NCBI GenBank assembly: GCA_003567135.1
Contig: PXAI01000158.1
Location: forward strand, 1 to 10,789
DNA length: 10,789 bases
Direction of reading: 5' to 3'
Origin: Balneolia bacterium
GTDB lineage: Bacteria; Bacteroidota; Rhodothermia; Balneolales; Cyclonatronaceae
Part shown: positions 1 to 7,539 of the stretch, piece by piece
How positions within the stretch are numbered: position 1 is the first letter of the stretch
How the letters are laid out: every line of letters begins with the position of its first letter
Made by a program: the position numbers and the translations under genes
The notes under the pieces: generated by a model
What the model was told of the DNA's origin: nothing
Databases searched by the model: none
Seen by the model: only the letters and a program-made list of their open reading frames with translations

Positions 1-1262
1 CGGGAAATCAGCCGCAGTACCGGATGGTGCGAAGCCTGTTCGAAACGCGCACCGAGTTTACCGACAGCCTGTTTTATGATGTCTCGACGTGGTCGCTTCC
101 GCACTCTTTCAATCTGGAACATGCGGAGCTTTCATCGCGGCAGTTTAACCGGAATCTGCAGGGTAGTGAAGTGGAATCCCCGGAATTTCCGGCTGGAAAC
201 ATGTATGGTGGCGAGGCGCGCTACGCGTACGTTTTTGAGTGGGATGCCTACTACGCGCCGAGAACGCTCTACCGGCTCCTCCGCGCCGGAGTCAGGGCTA
301 AAGTGGCGAATCGTCCGTTTGCAGCCGAGACTTCAGAAGGCGTTCGGTCTTTCAGCAAGGGCACGGTTCTGGTGGCGCTGGGCATACAGGATGAGCTGAG
401 TACCGGCGAAGTTTTTGAGCTGCTTCACCAGGGCACCCGCGAAGATGCGCTGGATGTTTACGCACTGAATACCGGACTCAGCCGGGAAGGAATCGATCTT
501 GGAAGTCCGAGTTTCAGCATGCTCCAAAAACCATCCGTAATGTTGTTAACCGGTGATGGCGTAAATGTGAGTGAGGCCGGAGAAACCTGGCATCAGCTGG
601 ATCAGCGCTATCACATGCCGGTTACAAAAATTGAAACGAGCCGGTTCAGCGGAGCCAGTTTGGATCGATACAACGTTCTGGTGATGGTAAACGGTAACTA
701 CAACAGTTTTTTAGAAAATGACCGCGAAAAACTGCGCGGATGGATCGCCGGCGGAGGTACCGTTATCGCCTACAAAAACGCCGCGCGCTGGCTGGCAAAT
801 CACGGAATTTCACCGGTTACGTTCAACGAAAGTGAACGCGACACCTCAGCAGTCAGGCCTTACGGTGATGTGATGCAAAACCGGGGCTCGCAGGTGATCG
901 GCGGAAGCATATTTCAGTCGGAGCTGGATCTCACGCATCCGCTGGCCTACGGATACCGCCGCGCTGATCTGAGCATCTTCAGAAACAGCACTATTTTTAT
1001 GAATCCCCCGGAAAACCCGTACGCCTCGCCGGTTCGCTACACGGAAAGTCCGCTGCTGAGCGGATATATCTCCGATCAAAACCTGGAGCAGGTAAGCGGA
1101 AGTTCTTCAGTAGTGGTTTCAGCCCTCGGCTCGGGACGCATCATCAGCATGACGGATAATCCCAATTTCCGCGCCTTTTGGTTTGGCACGAACAAGCTGT
1201 TTGCAAACGGGGTGTTTTTTGGGAATCTGGTGAACAGGTTTGCGAGTGAGGGTGGGGAGTGA
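1..1262 (+). CDS. M14-family zinc carboxypeptidase, C-terminal part (5' end outside window)
   Basis: The reading frame is already open at the window edge (codons from base 3, before the first ATG at 24), so this is the 3' end of a longer gene. The visible ~419 residues match, from memory, the C-terminal region of large secreted M14 metallocarboxypeptidases of Bacteroidota/Balneolota. There is a segment with FYDVSTWSLP (about bases 75-105), then a class I glutamine-amidotransferase-like Rossmann domain starting near 528 (KPSVMLLTGDGV, then EAGETWHQLDQRY, and further on GWIAGGGTVIAYKNAARWL). In this family that domain is non-catalytic and follows the peptidase domain. The zinc ligands (HxxE...H) and the signal peptide would lie upstream and cannot be checked. 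Predicted role: extracytoplasmic peptide degradation. The stop TGA at 1260-1262 lies 8 bp from the stop of the convergent gene, leaving no room for a separate terminator. Confidence 0.85.
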   Translation, partial: GNQPQYRMVRSLFETRTEFTDSLFYDVSTWSLPHSFNLEHAELSSRQFNRNLQGSEVESPEFPAGNMYGGEARYAYVFEWDAYYAPRTLYRLLRAGVRAKVANRPFAAETSEGVRSFSKGTVLVALGIQDELSTGEVFELLHQGTREDALDVYALNTGLSREGIDLGSPSFSMLQKPSVMLLTGDGVNVSEAGETWHQLDQRYHMPVTKIETSRFSGASLDRYNVLVMVNGNYNSFLENDREKLRGWIAGGGTVIAYKNAARWLANHGISPVTFNESERDTSAVRPYGDVMQNRGSQVIGGSIFQSELDLTHPLAYGYRRADLSIFRNSTIFMNPPENPYASPVRYTESPLLSGYISDQNLEQVSGSSSVVVSALGSGRIISMTDNPNFRAFWFGTNKLFANGVFFGNLVNRFASEGGE

Positions 1263-1270
1263 TGGAATAA

Positions 1271-2494
1271 TCACCGCTCACAAGCACTCGCTAAATCAGG
1301 ATTCCGGTCACACTCGCGCTGGCCGGCACGTGACGGATCAAATCCATCCGGACAACTCCCGTTTTCGTCTCTTTCATATCCGCAGATACATGCTTCGGCC
1401 CGGGCTTCCTGAACGGCTCTTCGTTCGGCCTCAAGCTCCTGCTGATATTGGCGTTCCGCGCTTGCAATTCTTGCTTCGGTCATTTGCCGTACATTGTTCT
1501 GATCCCGCGCCGCATCCCGCCAGGCTTGCTGAATCAAATCACTAATCGCCCTTACGCGGGCCAGTTTCTGCGCATCCGTAAGGTTATCATCCCGGCAGGT
1601 TTCTCTTATTCGGTCTCTCATCGGGTCGATAACGCTGCTTGGCCTGTTCACTCTCTGGCCATTAATTTCACGCGTTCGGGTAGTTGAACTCAGGCATAAT
1701 GTACCCCAGTGACACCGGCAATAATCCGAAAGCTGCTCCCGTACCGGACTGTTTCGCGGTGGCGTCATGCTCAGATTTCTGATGGCCTCACGAACCTCGC
1801 CGGTTTGATTCAGACGAAAGTCGTTCTCGAGCGTATTCTCCACCCGGCAATCGCGCGACGATCTGCACTCCTGTTCAGCCTGATCTCTCCGGCTGGCAAG
1901 ATCATGAAAAGAACCCGCCCTGACGTTTGCTCTGGTAACTTCACCTCCTTTCCGGCTGACATGATCTCTTACCTGATCCCGGATCAGCCGCTCCAGGTCA
2001 ATGCGCGCGCTTGCATCCAGCGCTTCCATTTCGGTACTTCCCACATCCAGAATGAGGCCCCCGTCGGTATATGTGCTGCCTCCGGCTGTCCGGCCGGTGT
2101 AGGATACCCAAACGTAAATCCGCCCGTCGCCCGCAGCAAAATGCTCTTTTCTCAGCTCGTTATGCCGCGCTGCCATTCGGGTACGCAGCGCTACGATCTT
2201 CTGCTCAAGTTCAGCAATTTTGTTTGTTCTGAACTCTCTGTTATTCACGAGAGTGATATGCGATGACGCCAGCTCCTCCCGACAGTTAATGATCTCAACA
2301 AGATTATCCTGTGGAATCCGAAGGCAGCGATAATGCTGATCCACGTACCATCCGGGGCCAAAATTGATATCTTCAGCGCGCTGATCCCGTTGAAGCTGTT
2401 CAATTTCAGCGCGGATGCCGGCCAGATCGCGTTCTTCACTGGCGAAGGCGTCGAAAGGAATCAAAAACAGAAGCAGTAGGAGGATTAACTTCAT
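1271..2494 (-). CDS. Secreted cysteine-rich hypothetical protein
   Basis: A 407-residue protein I cannot assign to a named family. Residues 1-18 form a clear Sec signal peptide (leucine-rich core, AFA before the likely cut). The mature part is charged and probably helical, with likely coiled coils near 20-40, 90-117 and 332-366. It has 13 cysteines (57, 71, 210, 216, 259, 261, 267, 300, 369, 371, 381, 395, 405), including the pair C259-R-C261 and a tail with C369-I-C371-G-Y followed by C381, C395 and C405. That tail resembles a small disulfide-bonded module. No membrane helix follows the signal peptide, so it is probably periplasmic or outer-surface. It begins 11 bp after the stop of the upstream gene on the same strand and has no obvious Shine-Dalgarno, so the two are probably one transcript. 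Function unknown. Confidence 0.8.
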   Translation of the reverse strand: MKLILLLLLFLIPFDAFASEERDLAGIRAEIEQLQRDQRAEDINFGPGWYVDQHYRCLRIPQDNLVEIINCREELASSHITLVNNREFRTNKIAELEQKIVALRTRMAARHNELRKEHFAAGDGRIYVWVSYTGRTAGGSTYTDGGLILDVGSTEMEALDASARIDLERLIRDQVRDHVSRKGGEVTRANVRAGSFHDLASRRDQAEQECRSSRDCRVENTLENDFRLNQTGEVREAIRNLSMTPPRNSPVREQLSDYCRCHWGTLCLSSTTRTREINGQRVNRPSSVIDPMRDRIRETCRDDNLTDAQKLARVRAISDLIQQAWRDAARDQNNVRQMTEARIASAERQYQQELEAERRAVQEARAEACICGYERDENGSCPDGFDPSRAGQRECDRNPDLASACER

Positions 2495-2505
2495 TGTACC
2501 GCAGT

Positions 2506-3513
2506 TTAAAAGTTAAGCGTTAAACGGACGCCCGGCGCGCCGTACCGGATATCGTAAGTGGGCTGGATATGCAGCGAAGTTCGGTTGTTCAGAGTTTCCA
2601 GCTCGCGCTCGTAAGCTCTTCTTTCCGATCGCATATTTCTAATTCTTCGGCCTATATCGCCGGCATCGCTGAAGGCAAAATAGGCACCCAGTACGCCCAC
2701 GCCGATGGCCACAAAGCCACCGCCGTACAGCAGCGCGTTCATGTAATCATCATCTTCATTATCTGCATCGGCATCTTCCACCAGCATTAACGCCCCGGCT
2801 CCCGCTCCGGCCAGGCCAATAAATAAAAATCCCCGGCCAACTTTGCCGCTTCGCCTGCTTCTGTCGCGGGCAATCATTCCGTCCAAATCACTGATTCTGG
2901 AGTCGAGCGTTGAAATCCGTTGTTGATTTTCGAAATTAGAAATTCGTTGTCGCGCTTCGGCTATGTGGCGTCCGTTTGGGAATTCCCTGAGATATCTTTC
3001 GTATTCAAACTTTGTATTAGCGCGCACAAACACCACGCTGTCGAGGCGGCGCGTCATTTCAGCAACATGCTCACCCTGTGGGTACCGGTTTAAGTATGCC
3101 CTGATCGAGGATTCCGAGTTGTCACTTAATGCCGTCAGGTACGTCTGTTCTTCACGCGCCTCATCCAGCAAAATCTCATTGAGCGTTAGCACAACCCGTT
3201 TTGTCAGATAGTGGGATCTGTTTGCCCGCTCCAGAAACTCACTCAACCGGTTCACGGCCATTTCATTCCGGTTCAGCTTGTTGAGCGAGGCTCCTTCGTA
3301 ATAAAGCATATCAACAGGAACTTCGCCCCAGCCTGAACGGTGCCTTTCGACAATATTCACAACCTGCCGGTAATTTTGATTGTTATAGGCCGTCTGAACA
3401 GCGCGAAGATCACTGGCCGGATTTTCAGGCTCTGCGGCAAAAACATCAACCTGACCGGCCAAAGCCACCGTGATGATTATCATGAGGCATTTAAAGCGAT
3501 ATAAAAAACTCAT
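2506..3513 (-). CDS. Exported protein with TPR-like repeats and two hydrophobic helices
   Basis: A 335-residue protein of unknown function. Residues 1-26 look like a signal peptide (hydrophobic MIIITVALAG, possible cut after VFA). Residues 32-130 are helical and TPR-like. Two copies of a short motif follow: near 139-152 (AYLNRYPQGEHVAE) and 173-187 (RYLREFPNGRHIAEA), the type of repeat seen in YfiO/BamD- and Tol-Pal-type TPR proteins. A charged coiled coil spans about 195-222. Two Gly/Ala-rich hydrophobic segments (228-245 and 260-281) flank an acidic linker (DADADNEDDD). A second coiled coil at 285-310 is followed by a beta-like C-terminus ending in LTLNF, with a terminal aromatic residue as in outer-membrane strands. 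It is first of the pair with the cysteine-rich secreted gene, suggesting a shared envelope role. That role is inferred from context only. Confidence 0.8.
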   Translation of the reverse strand: MSFLYRFKCLMIIITVALAGQVDVFAAEPENPASDLRAVQTAYNNQNYRQVVNIVERHRSGWGEVPVDMLYYEGASLNKLNRNEMAVNRLSEFLERANRSHYLTKRVVLTLNEILLDEAREEQTYLTALSDNSESSIRAYLNRYPQGEHVAEMTRRLDSVVFVRANTKFEYERYLREFPNGRHIAEARQRISNFENQQRISTLDSRISDLDGMIARDRSRRSGKVGRGFLFIGLAGAGAGALMLVEDADADNEDDDYMNALLYGGGFVAIGVGVLGAYFAFSDAGDIGRRIRNMRSERRAYERELETLNNRTSLHIQPTYDIRYGAPGVRLTLNF

Positions 3514-3704
3514 CCGAACAGAATTAAGCGGTTTCCCAGATACGATCGAAAGGCGGAATGTAAAGTCCTGTTCAGTATTGGAGTTAAACTGACCGGAATA
3601 TTATAGCTGATAAAATCCAATAATTCCGGATGATTTTGATTTAGGCGGGATATATAGTGATCAGTACAATTGTGGATGCGATTCGAATTCAAATTATGCT
3701 GATC

Positions 3705-3943
3705 TTACAGTGCTCTGTACTTTTTCATAAAACTGTCAAATTCAACTCTCTCTCCTTTATCAAGCTGACTGATCCCCAGTTCGATTTCTTCTTTTACGAT
3801 TTCGCACATCTGTTCATCAACTGAATTTTTCTGATCTGGAAAATTATCTAACAGATGGTCAATAACGGCTGGGTCTTCAACTTCGAGTATCCTCTTAATG
3901 AGTTCTATTTTGCAGAATTTATATCCATGATTCTTTTGTTCAT
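3705..3943 (-). pseudogene. Antitoxin-like gene broken by a one-base frameshift
   Basis: Two reading frames together make a typical small antitoxin of Bacteroidota type II systems. From ATG 3943 (or the internal ATG at 3928) the first frame reads MDINSAK and stops at TAG 3905-3907. The overlapping second frame has no start of its own but continues IELIKRILEVEDP, then EEIELGISQLDKGERVEF and FMKKYRAL, stopping at 3705-3707. Adding one A to the four-A run just before the TAG joins them into about 74 residues from the inner ATG. The 'E-I-E-x-G-x-x-Q-L-D-x-G-x-x-V' stretch followed by F-M-K-K-Y-R is characteristic of antitoxins that precede RelE/ParE toxins. No RelE/ParE-like frame lies between here and 3514, so any toxin is lost. 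The frame begins 10 bp after the nuclease-like gene ends. It could instead be a sequencing error in the A-run or a -1 frameshift site. Confidence 0.6.
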
Positions 3944-3953
3944 AAAAAGTAAA

Positions 3954-5087
3954 TCAAACTACATAAGTAGATTTTAACTCCTTATTCATTTGTTTTATTG
4001 GTTCTCTAAAAGCTTTTTCCAGCCTAATCATACCATTTGTCAAGAATTGGATCATTTCGTCCCACTGTTCTTTTTCAAATACGTTACAATCTGATAGTTC
4101 GTGCTTAATTTTGCAGGCGCGTTTATCATCCAATCTCTCCCATTCAAGAGAACCACCAAAAACTTCTTCTATTTTACCTTTCATTGAATAGAATTTATCA
4201 AAGCAATATTTATTCTCGTCCGCATCACCTCGATCAATATAAAGTTCTGAGCGAACGTATTTTTTTGAGATGGCGAAATTATAACCAAACCCTCTCACTC
4301 CAGAGCCTGTGCCAATCCAATGGTAAATTGATGGACTTATATTTTGAAACATGTTGCTTTTACTATTCATGTCCCGAAGTAAATTAGCCCAGAACTCACG
4401 TCGAATATTATGCCTTGATTTAAGTTCTTCTTGAGAAGAAATATCTTCATGAGTTTTTTCAGCCATCCGAATAGAATACTCTTCTGCCTCCTTCATCGGA
4501 ATAATTTGTTCGATGTTTAGAAATAGCTGCTCATCTAACTGATAAGGAGTAACCTTGAAACATTGAATTCTAAGGCTATAATTTAATAACCACAGTACAG
4601 TGGATGTAACTTCTTTTCTGAAATTACCGGATACCAATACCAATCTTTGAGTCTGTCCTTTATTCAGCGATATTTCATCTATATCTGTCCCATCAAAAAA
4701 GTCGCTTATATTTTCTTCGGCATTATTTTCAGATCCTATTTTGTTTAAATATTCCTGATAAATATTGACAATCTGTGATTTGTTCAGACTTGAACAATAT
4801 GAGGCATATTTAAGAATTTGCCATGTAACATCTCTGCCGGTGTCATCCAGTTTGTTTTCTATAACAACAAGATTGCCCTGCTTATCTAAAGCCAGCAAAT
4901 CGAGACGCTCCCGGGTGTCATCAAAACCAGCAAATTCCTTTTGTATGATCAGAAAGTCTTCGCCTAAAGATGATGGGTTATTAGCCAACCACTCTTGTAA
5001 GTTCTCACGCTCTTTGAAGCCCAAATCTGAGAATTTTTTTTCGTTAACTCTGGTAATTCTATTTTTCTCTTTGTCAATCAGAAACAT
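3954..5087 (-). CDS. PD-(D/E)XK nuclease-like protein with DUF4268-like C-terminal part
   Basis: A 377-residue protein. The N-terminal half carries a restriction-endonuclease-like core: a helix with E-W-L (32-34), then R61-L-D63-L-L-A-L-D, a turn (KQGN), and V-V-I-E77-N-K79. This is the D...ExK metal-binding signature seen in NucS/RecB-type nucleases. The helix W89-Q90-I-L-K-Y94-A-S-Y that follows is the Q-x-x-x-Y feature of such folds. The C-terminal part (about 225-360, REFWANLL, then RSELYIDRGDADENK) resembles DUF4268, which often sits behind this type of nuclease domain. Both family names are from memory. Expected activity is Mg-dependent DNA cleavage; its substrate is unknown. Base composition is markedly A+T-rich and lysine/asparagine-rich compared with flanking genes, suggesting horizontal acquisition. 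It lies next to toxin-antitoxin genes, consistent with a defence or mobile-element role (inference). Confidence 0.75.
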   Translation of the reverse strand: MFLIDKEKNRITRVNEKKFSDLGFKERENLQEWLANNPSSLGEDFLIIQKEFAGFDDTRERLDLLALDKQGNLVVIENKLDDTGRDVTWQILKYASYCSSLNKSQIVNIYQEYLNKIGSENNAEENISDFFDGTDIDEISLNKGQTQRLVLVSGNFRKEVTSTVLWLLNYSLRIQCFKVTPYQLDEQLFLNIEQIIPMKEAEEYSIRMAEKTHEDISSQEELKSRHNIRREFWANLLRDMNSKSNMFQNISPSIYHWIGTGSGVRGFGYNFAISKKYVRSELYIDRGDADENKYCFDKFYSMKGKIEEVFGGSLEWERLDDKRACKIKHELSDCNVFEKEQWDEMIQFLTNGMIRLEKAFREPIKQMNKELKSTYVV

Positions 5088-5239
5088 TGCTTTATTACTT
5101 TATAGTGTGTTTAATCAAAAAATATAATTCATTATTTCTTCAATAGTAAATCAAGCATTTTATACCCAGATTGTGATGCAAATTAACTAAACCAGTAACT
5201 GCTGTTTAAATAGTATAAAGTCAGTCAGATCAATCAGCC

Positions 5240-5617
5240 TCACCCCGCCAAAACCCGCTCCCGCTCCACAATCTCCTGCATGTCTATCTTATGGCCGGGG
5301 ATGTGATCGCGGGCGATGCGCCAGATCATGGGGATATCCACGCCAAAATACTGATGCGCCAGAAAGTTGCGCAGTTTACTCATGTTGTACCACGGAATTT
5401 TCGGGTACTTGTTCTTCACGCGGTCGGGAATGTGCTTGGCCGCCTCGCCGATTACTTCAAAATTCCGGATTACGGCATCCTGAATAAGCTCATCTTTCCG
5501 GAATGCATCCAGCTCAAGACCGCTGATGTAGTTCGAAATTTTCTCCATCGAATCCAGCATATCCTCCAGATAAAACAGATACTGCCGCTTTTTCCGGCTG
5601 TTGCGGTTGTTCATCAT
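5240..5617 (-). CDS. hepT: HepT-like HEPN-domain ribonuclease toxin (DUF86)
   Basis: A 125-residue all-helical HEPN protein of normal family length. The catalytic R-x4-H-x-Y motif is intact: R83-N-F-L-A-H88-Q-Y90 (within LRNFLAHQYFG). The other conserved block, I50-R-N-F-E-V-I-G-E-A-A-K (about 50-61), is also present. In characterised HEPN/MNT systems (Shewanella, Aphanizomenon) HepT is an RNase toxin, and its partner silences it by adding AMP units to the tyrosine of this motif, here Y90. The start ATG (5617-5615) overlaps the partner's stop TGA as ATGA; a second ATG follows directly. This overlap and the order (antitoxin first) are those expected of a coupled pair. All visible key residues are present, so I read it as functional. 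Confidence 0.92.
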   Translation of the reverse strand: MMNNRNSRKKRQYLFYLEDMLDSMEKISNYISGLELDAFRKDELIQDAVIRNFEVIGEAAKHIPDRVKNKYPKIPWYNMSKLRNFLAHQYFGVDIPMIWRIARDHIPGHKIDMQEIVERERVLAG

Positions 5618-5919
5618 ATAAACCGCACCTCCTTCAGAATCGGAGCGCGGAGCTGCTTTTTGAGCGATTCGTACGTGGCAAGATCAACGCGCCGGCCCAG
5701 CTCGGTTTCCAGCAGTGTGTGCAGCTCAAAAAATTCCCATCCGGGGATGTGATCCAGCTCAACCAGAATATCCACATCGCTGTCATCCGAGTCGGGCTCA
5801 TCCCTCGAAAAAGATCCGAAATAGCCGATCCGCTTGATCCCAAACTCTTTCACCAGCCTGGGTTTCAGGTTTTTGAGGATGGTTTCTATCTTGCCGGAAT
5901 CCAGCGACTTTCGGCTCAT
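5614..5919 (-). CDS. mntA: MntA-like minimal nucleotidyltransferase antitoxin
   Basis: A 101-residue MNT protein when started at ATG 5919. This start is preferred because TAAGGGAG lies about 5 bases upstream, giving a good Shine-Dalgarno. A longer reading from 5976 would run into the DinB gene. The nucleotidyltransferase signature is present: G35-S36-F-S-R, then D48-V-D50 in DSDVDILVEL, the two aspartates that bind Mg. A third acidic position lies in the later strand R-V-D-L-A (GRRVDLATYESLKK). The spacing between GS and DxD is 11 residues rather than the commonly quoted 10. In related systems MntA transfers AMP to HepT and thereby neutralises it. It overlaps hepT by 4 bp and begins 10 bp after the DinB-like gene. 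Confidence 0.92.
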   Translation of the reverse strand: MSRKSLDSGKIETILKNLKPRLVKEFGIKRIGYFGSFSRDEPDSDDSDVDILVELDHIPGWEFFELHTLLETELGRRVDLATYESLKKQLRAPILKEVRFI

Positions 5920-5929
5920 AACTACTCCC

Positions 5930-6490
5930 TTATTCAGGAAATTCAGGATGATCAAGAACGCGGTCGGCCTGCGCAAAATGGCGCTTCTGGTGCGATGCCA
6001 TCAGCTCAAACCACATAGCCACGCTCAGGCGCAGAAATCGCGTGTACGGCGAGGCAACTTTCAGTTTATCCAGCCGCAGTCCGGATGATCTTCGTACCAG
6101 TTCGGAAGCCTCCATCTGAAGCTGCTCGAATTTCCGGAGAATTTCATCACGATCCAGTTCCGAGCGGTCGGGTTTGTAGAGCGGCGGTGCGGGAACGGGT
6201 TTTCCGCCTTCGCCCGACATCCTTAAAAACCATCGTTCAAAGAATCCCGCTTTCAGGGGTTTTGAAGATGGCGGTTTATTTTTGGATTCGGCTTTGTGAA
6301 TGGCGTTTTCCAGCCGGGGCAAAACCAGGCTTCCGGTAATGTGCAGATGTTCCACACACTGGCCGACTGACCACTTTTTAGGATTGGGTTTCCAGTTGAA
6401 CTGCTCATCGGTAAGGCTGCCGTATTTTTCCCTGGCGTAGAGCCCCGCCTCATGGTACGATTCCAGCCATTTTTCAGGATCAAGTTTCAT
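5930..6490 (-). CDS. DinB-family (DinB_2-like) putative metal-dependent protein
   Basis: A 186-residue protein when started at ATG 6490 (MKLDPEKWLESYHEAG). A frame extension to 6535 exists but would run through the hslO terminator hairpin, so it is rejected. The four-helix DinB/YfiT pattern is visible: K39-W40-S-V-G-Q-C-V-E-H48-L in the second helix and S-H167-Q-K-R-H171-F-A-Q in the last helix. H48, H167 and H171 form the usual three-histidine metal site. Members include thiol transferases such as bacillithiol S-transferases and many uncharacterised proteins, so the substrate cannot be named. No terminator separates it from mntA 10 bp downstream, and mntA's Shine-Dalgarno overlaps this gene's TAA stop. 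The toxin-antitoxin pair may therefore be transcribed with it. Confidence 0.85.
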   Translation of the reverse strand: MKLDPEKWLESYHEAGLYAREKYGSLTDEQFNWKPNPKKWSVGQCVEHLHITGSLVLPRLENAIHKAESKNKPPSSKPLKAGFFERWFLRMSGEGGKPVPAPPLYKPDRSELDRDEILRKFEQLQMEASELVRRSSGLRLDKLKVASPYTRFLRLSVAMWFELMASHQKRHFAQADRVLDHPEFPE

Positions 6491-6507
6491 ACCTAATAGT
6501 ACAAAAT

Positions 6508-6536
6508 TTTGGGGATATAAAAGGATGATCCCCAAA
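6508..6536 (-). terminator. Probable terminator of hslO
   Basis: A 9-bp perfect inverted repeat, TTTGGGGAT / ATCCCCAAA, with an 11-base loop lies 4 bases past the hslO stop. On the - strand it is followed by ATTTT, a short and imperfect U-tract. It sits between hslO and the chosen DinB start, which supports separate transcription of the two. Confidence 0.55.
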
Positions 6537-6540
6537 CAAA

Positions 6541-7443
6541 TCAGTTCATGCGGGTCTGATTTTCATCGATAATCGCCTGGAGTTCATCGGCACGCACCAC
6601 GTAGCGTGAATTACAGAAATGGCACACCAGTTCCTGACCCTGATCCAGCATGTCGCGAAGTTCATCAACGCCCAGCATTTTAAGAGCGCCCTTGAAACGG
6701 TCTTTGCTGCACCGGCAGAAAAAGTGAACCGGCCAGCGTCCCAGCTCCTTAATTTTATAAGGGCCTATAATTTCATTGAGGATGTCATCTATATAGCTGC
6801 CATCAGCCAGTTGTTCAGCCACGGCGGGCATAGTGGCGAAGTTTTCCTGCACTTTCTCGATTTTCTCATCCGGTGCTCCCGGCAGCGCCTGAATCAGCAC
6901 TCCGCCGGCGTGCGTAACCTCGCCATTATCGTTGATCCCGACATCCAGCGAAATTGCGGATCGAACCTGCTCCGACTGCATCAGATAATGCGATAAATCC
7001 TGGCTCACGTTACCGCTGATCAGCTCCACCGTTCCGGTTGTAGGACGCGCTTCGTCGTACAGCGTTTTACTTACGCTCAGCACGCCAAGTCCGAGTCCGT
7101 CGCCAATCCGCTCGGCCGTATCATAATCCAGTACGGCATCTTTATTTTGCACAAATCCGCGAATTTCACCCGTGCTGTTCGCCTCGGCGGTAAGCATTCC
7201 AAGCGGACCATTGCCTTCCATCTTCAGCCGCACGCGCTCTTCGGCCTTCAGTTCAGAGGCGAGAAGCATCGTTCCGGTAAGCGCCCGGCCCAGCAAAACA
7301 GTAGCCAGTAAACCCAGCTCGTGACGCTTTTGTGCCTGCCTGACAACGTCCGTCGTTTTCACGACGCTCAGCTTGAAAAAACCGTCTTCCGTAATCGCTT
7401 TGATGATGCGGTCTTTTTTCAGAAAGGCTTCTTTTTTATCCAT
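6541..7443 (-). CDS. hslO: Hsp33 redox-regulated molecular chaperone
   Basis: A 300-residue protein of normal Hsp33 length. The N-terminal domain shows the conserved core: the helix around R53-A-L-T-G-T-M-L-L, the K74-M-E-G-N-G-P-L-G region, and G96-F-V-x-N. The C-terminal redox switch has the four zinc cysteines C243-R-C245 and C274-H-F-C277 (VHFFCRCSKDRF, VCHFCNSRY), matching the CxC...CxxC pattern. In known Hsp33 proteins, oxidation of these cysteines releases zinc, unfolds the switch and turns on holdase activity in the cytoplasm during oxidative or bleach stress. The start ATG 7443 is followed by a family-like beginning (MDKKEAFLKKDRIIKAITEDG). A probable terminator lies just after the stop, and about 220 bp of gene-free sequence lie upstream, so it is probably its own unit. 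Confidence 0.96.
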   Translation of the reverse strand: MDKKEAFLKKDRIIKAITEDGFFKLSVVKTTDVVRQAQKRHELGLLATVLLGRALTGTMLLASELKAEERVRLKMEGNGPLGMLTAEANSTGEIRGFVQNKDAVLDYDTAERIGDGLGLGVLSVSKTLYDEARPTTGTVELISGNVSQDLSHYLMQSEQVRSAISLDVGINDNGEVTHAGGVLIQALPGAPDEKIEKVQENFATMPAVAEQLADGSYIDDILNEIIGPYKIKELGRWPVHFFCRCSKDRFKGALKMLGVDELRDMLDQGQELVCHFCNSRYVVRADELQAIIDENQTRMN

Positions 7444-7539
7444 AAAATTCGTGCTTAAAAGCAGTTTAAACGTGATTTATCTTAAAATTGGCAAGACCAG
7501 CAAAATACGAAAAAACGTGGTAAAAATGAAGGCTGAGAG

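Noticed and set aside
1709..2266. 185-codon frame on + within the cysteine-rich gene
   Set aside because: It is antisense to a gene with a clear signal peptide and ordered cysteines, and the translation has no domain-like features.
3510..3692. 60-codon frame on - following the broken antitoxin, in the position expected for a toxin
   Set aside because: It shows no RelE/ParE-like pattern, overlaps the next gene's start and has no start signal. I treat it as chance.
5920..5976. 19-residue N-terminal extension of MntA
   Set aside because: It overlaps the DinB coding end, while ATG 5919 has a good Shine-Dalgarno and gives the usual MNT length.
6491..6535. 15-residue N-terminal extension of the DinB-like protein
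   Set aside because: The extension reads through the hslO terminator hairpin, and its residues are not typical of the family.
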